This document shows positions 14,857 through 20,064 of a stretch of DNA of 20,064 bases, piece after piece. The stretch is from Actinomycetota bacterium. GTDB taxonomy: Bacteria; Actinomycetota; Thermoleophilia; Solirubrobacterales; Solirubrobacteraceae. Position 1 is the stretch's first letter; every line of letters begins with the position of its first letter. Made by a program: the position numbers and the translations under genes. Location: contig SYBY01000357.1 in NCBI GenBank assembly GCA_005788585.1, positions 1-20,064 on the forward strand, in the 5' to 3' direction. Below the pieces are notes generated by a model. The model did no database searches, was not told the origin of the DNA, and saw only the letters and a program-made list of their open reading frames with translations.

Positions 14857-16026
14857 TCAGCCGCAGTCGCCTCCCTCGTCCTTGCCCTCGAGGCGCAGCC
14901 GCAGCCAGTCGAACGTGCGTGGGAGGTTCGCCAGGAATCCGCCGATGTGATCGAGCCCGGTGGTCCGCCAGCGCGACGCCGCGCCGGCCGCGCACCACGC
15001 CTCGTGGACGGCGCGGGCCTGGGCCAGCGGGATGATGTCGTCGTAGCGGCCGTGCTGCAGCAGGACGGGGACCTGCGGCGGCGTCCCACCCAGGCGGTTC
15101 TCCTCCAGGCGGGCGCGCACGAGCGGATCGTCGAGCGGGTCGGAGGTCGTCAGCGGCTTGGTGCGCCGGAACGCCATCTTCAGGACGCTTGACAGCAGGC
15201 AGTCGCGCGCGGACTCGAAGTACTCGCGGCTGCCGCGCGGCGTGTGGTACTGGTCGATGTCGACGCCGTACGCGGTCTCCAGGCCGAGGGCGCCCATGAC
15301 CATCACCGCCGCCCACGGGCCGCCGTCGACCTGGCGCTGCACCGCGGCGAGGTCGGATGGCAGTCCGCCGATGGCGACGCCGACGAGTGGCAGGTCCGGG
15401 GCGTACGTGGGGTGCAGCTGCGCCGCCCACGCGGCGGCCTGTCCGCCCTGGGAGTACCCGGTCAGGGCGGTGGGGAGTGCGCTCGGCAGCCGGGCTGCCG
15501 GGAGTCGCTGGGCCGCGCGCAGCATGTCCAGGGCGGCGGGTCCTGAGCTGCGGCCGACCATGTACGTGTGGATGCCGGGTGTCCCGAGCCCCTCGTAGTC
15601 GGTCATCGCGACCGCCCACCCGCGCTCGAGCATCCCCGCGATCGCCGCGCCCTCGTACAGCAGGCCCTGGCGCAGCAGGCGCGACGGTGCGCACTTGTCG
15701 GCCATCCCCTGCGTCCCGGGGGCGAGACCCACGAGCGCCCGCGGGGCTCCACGCCGGGGCAGGATCACGGTGCCGGTGACGGCGACGGCCTGGCCGGTCG
15801 CGTTCGTCGACCGGTACAGGACCCGCCACGCCTCGCCGGACGCGGGGAGGCGGAACATCAGCGCGCGCGGCACGATCGGCTCCGCCCGCAGGACGTCGCC
15901 GGGAGCGCCGGGCGGCAGCGGGTCGGGCGGTGTGGAGAACGGGTCGGCGGCGGTCGCCACGCCGGGCGCGCCGGGCGCGACCGCGCAGACGGCGAGCACT
16001 ATGGACAGACGTGACGTGACGGACAA
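14857..16026 (-). CDS. Secretory lipase (LIP family, alpha/beta hydrolase)
   Basis: 389 residues from a TTG at 16026. It matches the secretory lipase family (Pfam PF03583): LVGLAPGTQGMADKCAPSR, then DYEGLGTPGIHTYMVG, the nucleophile elbow TGYSQGGQAAAWA with Ser192, an acid in HGRYDDIIP (Asp329 or Asp330) and His360 in GLDHIGGF. These enzymes release fatty acids from acylglycerols outside the cell. TTG 16026 has a strong GAGGAG 7 bases upstream and gives a compact signal peptide (VTSRLSIVLAVCAVAPGA then VATAAD). A GTG at 16068 lies 9 bases after TAGGTT and would add 14 residues as a leaderless start. The SDR-like gene is upstream on the same strand, and the CoA-transferase follows after 15 bp. 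Confidence 0.85.
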   Translation of the reverse strand: MSVTSRLSIVLAVCAVAPGAPGVATAADPFSTPPDPLPPGAPGDVLRAEPIVPRALMFRLPASGEAWRVLYRSTNATGQAVAVTGTVILPRRGAPRALVGLAPGTQGMADKCAPSRLLRQGLLYEGAAIAGMLERGWAVAMTDYEGLGTPGIHTYMVGRSSGPAALDMLRAAQRLPAARLPSALPTALTGYSQGGQAAAWAAQLHPTYAPDLPLVGVAIGGLPSDLAAVQRQVDGGPWAAVMVMGALGLETAYGVDIDQYHTPRGSREYFESARDCLLSSVLKMAFRRTKPLTTSDPLDDPLVRARLEENRLGGTPPQVPVLLQHGRYDDIIPLAQARAVHEAWCAAGAASRWRTTGLDHIGGFLANLPRTFDWLRLRLEGKDEGGDCG

Positions 16027-16033
16027 CGAGCAG

Positions 16034-16039
16034 CTCCTC
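16034..16039 (-). promoter_or_regulatory. Shine-Dalgarno deciding a TTG start
   Basis: GAGGAG on the minus strand, 7 bases before TTG 16026 of the secretory lipase. This is one of the strongest ribosome-binding sites in the window and favours TTG over the upstream GTG at 16068. Confidence 0.5.
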
Positions 16040-16077
16040 AGCCGGTGCGGCCGGTTCCCCGCGGCCACACCGGCGGA

Positions 16078-16083
16078 AACCTA
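16078..16083 (-). promoter_or_regulatory. Putative -10 box, secretory lipase
   Basis: TAGGTT on the minus strand, 9 bases before the in-frame GTG 16068. It could serve a leaderless GTG start or produce a roughly 45-base leader for the TTG at 16026. Confidence 0.4.
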
Positions 16084-16089
16084 CTGCGA

Positions 16090-16965
16090 TCAGGCGCCGG
16101 CGGCCACCTCATGAGGCACCGTGCCCCACGCGCCCGCGCCAGCTTCCGCGCGTGCCCAGGACCGGGCGTCGCGCGGTGGCCGGCCGAGGGCGCGCTGCAC
16201 GCCGTCGGCGGTGGCGGCGTTGCGGCCGTCGAGCACTTCCGTGAACAGGTAGCTCAGGAGCTCGATGAAGTCGGCCGGGACGCCCTCGGCGGCCAGGGCG
16301 CCGGTGAACTGCTCGAGCGTGAGTTCGACGTACGGCACCTCGCGCCCCGTCGCGGCACCGATCTCCGCGGCCGTCTCCGCGAACGTCAGCGACGCCGGTC
16401 CGGTCACCTCGTAGATCTCGCCCGCGTGGCCGTCCTCGGTCAGGGCGGCGACCGCGACGTCGGCGATGTCGTCTGCGTCGATGAACGGCTCACGGATGTG
16501 CCCGGGCACGGGGAGCGCCAGCTCGCCCGCGACGATGCTGGGCTGCAGGAAGCTCTCGCTGAAGTTCTGCAGGAACCAGCTCGCGCGCACGACGGTCGCG
16601 TCGATGCCGGGGGCGTCGAGGACGATCCGCTCGCAGACTTCGGCCTCGGGTTCGCCCCGGCCGGAGAGCAGCACGAGCCGCTCGACGCCGGCCGCGGTGG
16701 CTCGGGCGGTGAACTCCCGGATGACGTCATCGGCGCCCGGGACAGCGAGGTCGGGGACGTACGCGTGGTAGACGGCGCGGGCGCCGGCGAGCGCGGCGTC
16801 CCAGGTGGCCCGGTCCTCCCAGTCGAACGGCGGTTCGCCGTTGCGGGACCCGATGCGGACGGGCATGCCGCGCTCGGCCAGGCGGGCGGCGACGCGGCGG
16901 CCGGTCTTCCCGGTCCCGCCTGTGACGAGGGTGAGCTGTGCGGTGTGGTCGGTCATGGGCTGCAT
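16090..16965 (-). CDS. NmrA-like NAD(P)-binding protein (atypical SDR)
   Basis: 291 residues from ATG 16965; a second ATG at 16956 would give 288. The Rossmann dinucleotide-binding turn LTLVTGGTGKTGRRVA lies near the N-terminus, followed by VERLVLLSGRGE and VVRASWFLQNFSESFL, which is typical of NmrA/azoreductase-like atypical short-chain dehydrogenases. These often lack the catalytic Tyr-x-x-x-Lys and act as redox sensors or NAD(P)H-dependent reductases; no clear YxxxK is visible here. The divergent AraC-family gene across 73 bp probably regulates it. No good Shine-Dalgarno or TANNNT box decides between the two starts. Confidence 0.85.
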   Translation of the reverse strand: MQPMTDHTAQLTLVTGGTGKTGRRVAARLAERGMPVRIGSRNGEPPFDWEDRATWDAALAGARAVYHAYVPDLAVPGADDVIREFTARATAAGVERLVLLSGRGEPEAEVCERIVLDAPGIDATVVRASWFLQNFSESFLQPSIVAGELALPVPGHIREPFIDADDIADVAVAALTEDGHAGEIYEVTGPASLTFAETAAEIGAATGREVPYVELTLEQFTGALAAEGVPADFIELLSYLFTEVLDGRNAATADGVQRALGRPPRDARSWARAEAGAGAWGTVPHEVAAGA

Positions 16966-16982
16966 TGAAACGCCGGTCGGTG

Positions 16983-17026
16983 AGACGCTCCATAGCTCAG
17001 GGTCGCTTTTGCATACGCCAGCGTCT
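16983..17026. promoter_or_regulatory. Inverted repeat between SDR-like and AraC-family genes (putative operator)
   Basis: AGACGCT (16983-16989) and AGCGTCT (17020-17026) are perfect 7-bp inverted copies separated by 30 bases. The second copy abuts the predicted -10 box (17026-17031) of the AraC-family gene. Spaced half-sites in a divergent gap fit an autoregulated AraC-type activator or repressor loop. Confidence 0.45.
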
Positions 17027-17031
17027 ACGCT
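17026..17031 (+). promoter_or_regulatory. Putative -10 box, AraC-family regulator (leaderless)
   Basis: TACGCT, 7 bases before the GTG start at 17039. No Shine-Dalgarno is visible. Confidence 0.5.
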
Positions 17032-17038
17032 GTTGCGC

Positions 17039-17974
17039 GTGGATGCCGTCGCCGCACTGCTGGATGGGCCACGCGCCCGGGATGCGTTCCTCGTGCGGAC
17101 CGTCATCGACCCGCCGTGGGCGCTGCACATCCAGGACGAGGCGCCGCTGACGATCGCGTGCATGGTGCGCGGCGACGGCTGGATCATCCACGAGGACGCG
17201 CCGCCGGTCCCGGTGCGCGCCGGGGACGTCGCGATCGTCCGCGGGCCCGATCACTACACCGTGGCCGACGACCCCGCGACGGCGCCGAGCATCCTCGTTC
17301 AGCCCAACGGGCGATGCACCACGCTCGACGACCGCGACCTCATGGACGAGATGCTGCTCGGTGTCAGGACCTGGGGGACGAACCTCGACGGGGCGACCCA
17401 GCTGCTCACGGGGACCTACTTCCTGGAGACCGAGGTCAGCACGCGGCTGCTCGCGGCGCTGCCCCGGCTCATCGTGCTCGACCGCTCCGAGCTGGACTCG
17501 CAGCTCGTCACCCTGCTCGCGAGCGAGATGGTCAAGGACGCGCCCGGGCAGGAGGCCGTGCTCGACCGGCTCCTCGATCTCCTGCTCATCTCCGCGCTGC
17601 GGGCCTGGTTCGCTCGGCCCGGCGCGCCGGCACCGGAGTGGTACCGGGCGATGGGCGACCCGGTGGTCGGGCGCGCCCTGCGGATCCTGCACGCGCAGCC
17701 CGCGGCGCCATGGACGATCGCGTCGCTCGCGCACGAGGTCGGCGTGTCGCGCGCGGCGCTGGCGCGGCAGTTCGGCGCGGCGGTCGGGCAGCCCCCGATG
17801 GCCTACCTCACGGAATGGCGCCTGACCCTGGCGGCGGACCTCCTGCGCGAGCCGGGCGCCACGCTTGCGTCGGTCGCCGACCAGGTCGGCTACGGCAGCG
17901 CGTTCGCGCTGAGCAACGCGTTCAAACGCGTGCGGGGCGTCAGTCCGCGGGAGTACCTCGCGACGGCGGCTTAG
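17039..17974 (+). CDS. AraC-family transcriptional regulator with N-terminal cupin
   Basis: 311 residues from GTG 17039. The N-terminal half (about 10-200) looks like the AraC-associated cupin of Pfam PF12852: PLTIACMVRGDGWI, then VPVRAGDVAIVRGPDHYTV and GTYFLETEVSTRLLAALP. Residues about 215-311 are the double helix-turn-helix AraC DNA-binding domain: TIASLAHEVGVSRAALARQF, then LASVADQVGYGSAFALSNAF and the closing GVSPREYL. GTG 17039 fits a leaderless promoter; the frame stays open upstream, but that part is the reverse of the SDR-like gene. It likely controls the divergent NmrA-like gene. The stop overlaps the convergent DUF3037 stop. Confidence 0.92.
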   Translation: MDAVAALLDGPRARDAFLVRTVIDPPWALHIQDEAPLTIACMVRGDGWIIHEDAPPVPVRAGDVAIVRGPDHYTVADDPATAPSILVQPNGRCTTLDDRDLMDEMLLGVRTWGTNLDGATQLLTGTYFLETEVSTRLLAALPRLIVLDRSELDSQLVTLLASEMVKDAPGQEAVLDRLLDLLLISALRAWFARPGAPAPEWYRAMGDPVVGRALRILHAQPAAPWTIASLAHEVGVSRAALARQFGAAVGQPPMAYLTEWRLTLAADLLREPGATLASVADQVGYGSAFALSNAFKRVRGVSPREYLATAA

Positions 17975-18357
17975 GCCACGAGCCGCGCGAACAGCCGCTC
18001 GAGCAGCGCCTCGGGGTTCTCGCACAGCCCGGTGTGGATCGGCGACGGCTGCACGATGGTCGACGACGCGGCGGTGACCCAGCCGAAGCGCTCGGACCGC
18101 GGGAGGTCCGCGACGGCGCCGGCCGCCGGGTCCCCGGCAAGCGCCGCTTCGACGCCTGCGAGATGACGCCGCAGCGCGTCGACGTCGAGGTCGGGATGCA
18201 GTGCGCGCAGCCGCCGCTCGTCGATCTGCGTGCGCACGCCGAGGTAGTTGTGGCGGCGGCTGAACACGACGACGCCGACGTTCACCGCCTCGCCGCGCTC
18301 GACGTCGGGGACGGCACGCAGCAGGGCGTACTGGTACTCCTCGCGGCCGGCGGTCAT
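17971..18357 (-). CDS. DUF3037 domain-containing protein
   Basis: 128 residues. YQYALLRAVPDVERGEAVNV followed by GVVVFS (about 8-33) is the N-terminal hallmark of DUF3037, a family of unknown function. The middle LGVRTQIDERRLRALHPDLDV and the terminal LLERLFARLV agree. The start ATG overlaps the stop of the upstream HipA-like kinase gene (ATGA, 4 bases), a strong sign of coupled translation and joint function. DUF3037 and HipA-like genes are, to my knowledge, recurrent neighbours, but no mechanism is known to me. It is soluble, with no signal or membrane segment. It may be a substrate or regulator of the kinase; this is inference. Confidence 0.85.
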   Translation of the reverse strand: MTAGREEYQYALLRAVPDVERGEAVNVGVVVFSRRHNYLGVRTQIDERRLRALHPDLDVDALRRHLAGVEAALAGDPAAGAVADLPRSERFGWVTAASSTIVQPSPIHTGLCENPEALLERLFARLVA

Positions 18358-19109
18358 GCGGTGCGCGCCCCCTCTGCCTCGGAGGCGAACGCCCGTGGTG
18401 AGGTGAGGCGGGCGGCGAGGAAGGTGACGTACGCGGCCCGGTCGACGGTCGGGTCGGCCAGGAGGTCGTCGGGGATCAGCCCGACGATGCGCGCCACGAC
18501 CTCATCCGTGACGCGGGGCGCACAGCGGGCGTCGGCATCGAGGATCGATCCGGCGCGCGGCAGCAGCACGTGGTCGGCGATCTGGGCGAACGGCTTCGTC
18601 GCGGCGTCTGTGGGCCACCCGGGCATGTGGTGACGGTAGAGCGCGGCGCCGTGGTCGATGAGCCACACCTGCTCGTGCCACGTCAGGAGGTTGGGGTTGC
18701 GGGGCGTGCGGTCGACGTTGAGCGTCAGCGCGTCGAGCCAGACGATGTCCGCGGCGGTGTCCGCGTCGAGTGGCGAGGTGGGTCCGTAGGGCAGTGAGCC
18801 AGGCAGGAAGTCCAGGCCGACGTTCACCCCGCCGCTGGCCTGGATGAGCTCCTGGATCTCGGCGTCGGGTTCGGCGCGCGCGAGGTCGGGGTCGATGTCG
18901 ACGGCGACGATGTCCGGGACGGGGAGCCCGATCGCGCGGGCGAGCTCCCCTGCGACGACTTCGGCCACGAGCGCCTTCGGCCCCTGCCCGGCGCCGCGGA
19001 GCTTGACGACGTACAGGCCGTCGTCGTCGGCCTCGACCAGCGCGGGCATCGAGCCGCCCTCGCGCAGCGGGGTGACGTAGCGCAGCGCGGTGACGGTGCG
19101 GAGCGGCAT
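18354..19109 (-). CDS. HipA-like kinase family protein
   Basis: 251 residues, much shorter than E. coli HipA (about 440) and resembling the stand-alone HipA-like kinase domain (HipA_2-type). LYVVKLRGAGQGPKALVAE has the ATP-binding Lys36, with Glu50 or Glu55 as its helix partner. LTLNVDRTPRNPNLL holds the catalytic Asp133 and Asn138, and VWLIDHGAAL supplies the metal-binding Asp152. All kinase residues are present, so it is probably active. Full-length HipA phosphorylates glutamyl-tRNA synthetase; the target of this short form is unknown. No HipB-like antitoxin is adjacent; instead it overlaps a DUF3037 gene. TACCGT lies 8 bases before the ATG, and a 10-bp inverted repeat overlaps the -35 position. 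Confidence 0.85.
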   Translation of the reverse strand: MPLRTVTALRYVTPLREGGSMPALVEADDDGLYVVKLRGAGQGPKALVAEVVAGELARAIGLPVPDIVAVDIDPDLARAEPDAEIQELIQASGGVNVGLDFLPGSLPYGPTSPLDADTAADIVWLDALTLNVDRTPRNPNLLTWHEQVWLIDHGAALYRHHMPGWPTDAATKPFAQIADHVLLPRAGSILDADARCAPRVTDEVVARIVGLIPDDLLADPTVDRAAYVTFLAARLTSPRAFASEAEGARTA

Positions 19110-19117
19110 CGCCGCGG

Positions 19118-19123
19118 ACGGTA
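19118..19123 (-). promoter_or_regulatory. Putative -10 box, HipA-like kinase (leaderless)
   Basis: TACCGT on the minus strand, 8 bases before ATG 19109. With a 17-base spacer the -35 would be TTCCTG at 19146-19141, inside the right-hand end of an inverted repeat when read on this strand. Confidence 0.5.
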
Positions 19124-19140
19124 CTGGTCGCGATCGACCG

Positions 19141-19171
19141 CAGGAAACGGTCGCCCAGCGCCCGTTTCCTG
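19141..19171. repeat. Perfect 10-bp inverted repeat upstream of the HipA-like gene
   Basis: CAGGAAACGG (19141-19150) and CCGTTTCCTG (19162-19171) flank an 11-base spacer. It lies 16 bases after the GST stop and 31 bases before the HipA-like start, both on the minus strand. No U tract follows, so it is either a factor-dependent terminator hairpin for the GST gene or an operator over the -35 of the kinase promoter. Confidence 0.6.
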
Positions 19172-19187
19172 ACGTGCGTTCGGCCGG

Positions 19188-19808
19188 CTACGCGCGCGGG
19201 AGCTCTTCCATCCGCTCGATCCACGCCATGAGCCGCGGCTGCTCGCGCACCCCGCAGACCTCCTGGAGGACATGCTCGAAGACGTACGGCAGCGTGCCTT
19301 CGTCCCACGAGGCGTAGCGCAGGAATGGCCACGCCACGACATCGGCTGCGGTGAGGCGCTCGCCGAACAGATACGGCCCACCGTGGGCGAGCAGGTCCTC
19401 GAACCACGGGGTCCAGGCGGCGAACTGCGCAGCCAGCGCCCGGGCCTCCTCCGACTCGCGACGGCCGGCCTGCCACAGCGCTTCAAGCGCGTTGGGCGGC
19501 CCCTTCCACACGCCGTTGAACCACTCGATGAACACGTCGACGCGCGCGCGAAGGACGGGGTCGTCCTCCGGCCACAGCCGCGGTTCGGGCGCGAGGTCGT
19601 CGAGCCAGCGCAGGATCACCGGGGAGTCGCAGATCACGGCGCCCTCGTGTTCGACGACCGGCACGAGCGACTGGCCGGACACCTCGATGACGGCCGAGCG
19701 CTCCTCGTACGGGTGCTCGATCCACTCGATCTGCAGGCCCTTCAGGCCCGCGGCGAGCGCGACGCGATCGACGTTGGCGGAGAAGGGAATGCTGTGGACG
19801 CGAAGCAT
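19188..19808 (-). CDS. Glutathione S-transferase family protein
   Basis: 206 residues from ATG 19808, with GGAGGG 8 bases upstream. The thioredoxin-like N-terminal domain has [18 protein letters not shown] (Ser10 in the usual catalytic position), LVPVVEHEG with the cis-Pro, and [13 protein letters not shown] with the Asp-Ser that binds the gamma-glutamyl group. The helical C-terminal domain has [20 protein letters not shown], the conserved GST fold-stabilising stretch. GSTs conjugate or reduce with glutathione; most actinobacteria make mycothiol instead, so the thiol cofactor is uncertain. The frame is open upstream of 19808, but that part crosses the purC promoter and shows no similarity. 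Divergent from purC across 85 bp. Confidence 0.9.
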   Translation of the reverse strand: MLRVHSIPFSANVDRVALAAGLKGLQIEWIEHPYEERSAVIEVSGQSLVPVVEHEGAVICDSPVILRWLDDLAPEPRLWPEDDPVLRARVDVFIEWFNGVWKGPPNALEALWQAGRRESEEARALAAQFAAWTPWFEDLLAHGGPYLFGERLTAADVVAWPFLRYASWDEGTLPYVFEHVLQEVCGVREQPRLMAWIERMEELPRA

Positions 19809-19880
19809 GGTCAGGACCCTCCCATCGCGCGGCCCGCGCAGCCAGTCGGATCGCTCATGCCAGCCATCAGCAGAGGCCGG

Positions 19881-19886
19881 TAGCCT
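19881..19886 (+). promoter_or_regulatory. Putative -10 box, purC (leaderless)
   Basis: TAGCCT, 7 bases before the GTG start at 19894, with no Shine-Dalgarno between. Confidence 0.5.
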
Positions 19887-19893
19887 GCGGTTC

Positions 19894-20064
19894 GTGACCA
19901 CCCTCGCCGATCTCCCCCTCCTCGCCTCCGGCAAGGTCCGCGAGATCTACGACCTGGACGACCGCCTGCTGCTGGTCGCGTCTGACCGCATCAGCACCTA
20001 CGACGTCATTCACCCGACGCCGATCCCCGACAAGGGCAAGGTGCTCACCGGCATCTCGGTCTTC
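19894..20064 (+). CDS. purC: SAICAR synthetase, N-terminal part (runs off the right edge)
   Basis: 57 codons from GTG 19894 to the window end without a stop. [20 protein letters not shown], then [20 protein letters not shown] and LTGISVF, is the canonical PurC N-terminus: the SGKVRxIY ATP-binding turn and the SDRIS-x-YDV segment. PurC joins CAIR and aspartate with ATP to make SAICAR, the substrate of PurB. GTG was chosen because it lies 7 bases after TAGCCT and the protein begins right away with the family sequence. It reopens purine synthesis 11.4 kb after purB, probably as the first gene of a second pur operon extending to the right; the latter is inference. Confidence 0.95.
   Translation, partial: MTTLADLPLLASGKVREIYDLDDRLLLVASDRISTYDVIHPTPIPDKGKVLTGISVF

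Noticed and set aside
17116..18633. A 505-codon plus-strand frame across AraC, DUF3037 and HipA-like genes
   Set aside because: It spans three unrelated real genes in other frames and has shadow-type composition.
18354..19109. Classical HipBA toxin-antitoxin system
   Set aside because: No HipB-like helix-turn-helix gene is next to the kinase, and the kinase is much shorter than HipA. The partner is DUF3037.
1..20064. tRNA, rRNA, CRISPR, insertion sequences or attachment sites
   Set aside because: No cloverleaf-like segment, rRNA-like block, regular spaced repeats, transposase motif or flanking target duplication was seen by eye; a covariance-model scan was not possible.

Overview
The window is very GC-rich, and its genes are packed closely with many abutting or overlapping ends. 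The gene content suggests a high-GC actinobacterium, most likely of the Thermoleophilia/Solirubrobacterales type (Conexibacter, Solirubrobacter, Patulibacter relatives). That placement is inference from protein style and gene order (purD-purE-NUDIX-purB, paired ECF-like sigma factors, secreted Ig-like proteins), not from a marker gene. No rRNA, tRNA, CRISPR array, transposase or phage gene was seen.

Layout. 1-2312 (minus) holds most of a large AAA-type ATPase regulator of the LuxR/LAL kind, cut by the left edge. 2446-3690 (plus) holds two tandem, clearly paralogous sigma-70 family factors with no anti-sigma gene beside them. 3698-4363 (minus) is a secreted Ig-like protein with four cysteines. 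4490-8471 (plus) is a purine biosynthesis block: a GYD-domain protein, purD, purE, a NUDIX hydrolase coupled to purE, and purB. A possible TetR C-terminal remnant lies just before purB. purC starts at 19894 and runs off the right edge, so about 11.4 kb of mostly unrelated, mostly minus-strand genes separate purB from purC.

That insert holds an RNB-domain ribonuclease (8475-9923), a large secreted lipase with a basic C-terminal extension (9997-12411), a 53-residue membrane protein (12579-12740), a GRDP-like protein and a divergent membrane protein with a Gly/Cys tail (12737-13501), an acetyl-CoA hydrolase/CoA-transferase and a LIP-type secretory lipase (13498-16026), an NmrA-like NAD(P)-binding protein with a divergent AraC-family regulator (16090-17974), a DUF3037 protein overlapping a HipA-like kinase (17971-19109), and a glutathione S-transferase (19188-19808).

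Two themes stand out. First, at least ten genes carry a TANNNT box 6 to 9 bases before the start codon, usually without a good Shine-Dalgarno, which is the signature of leaderless transcription. Second, there are two compact, poorly characterised gene pairs. One is the HipA-like kinase with DUF3037, preceded by a perfect 10-bp inverted repeat at its predicted -35. The other is the GRDP-like protein with the Gly/Cys-tailed membrane protein, fired from interlocked divergent promoters. These are the best candidates for undescribed biology here.
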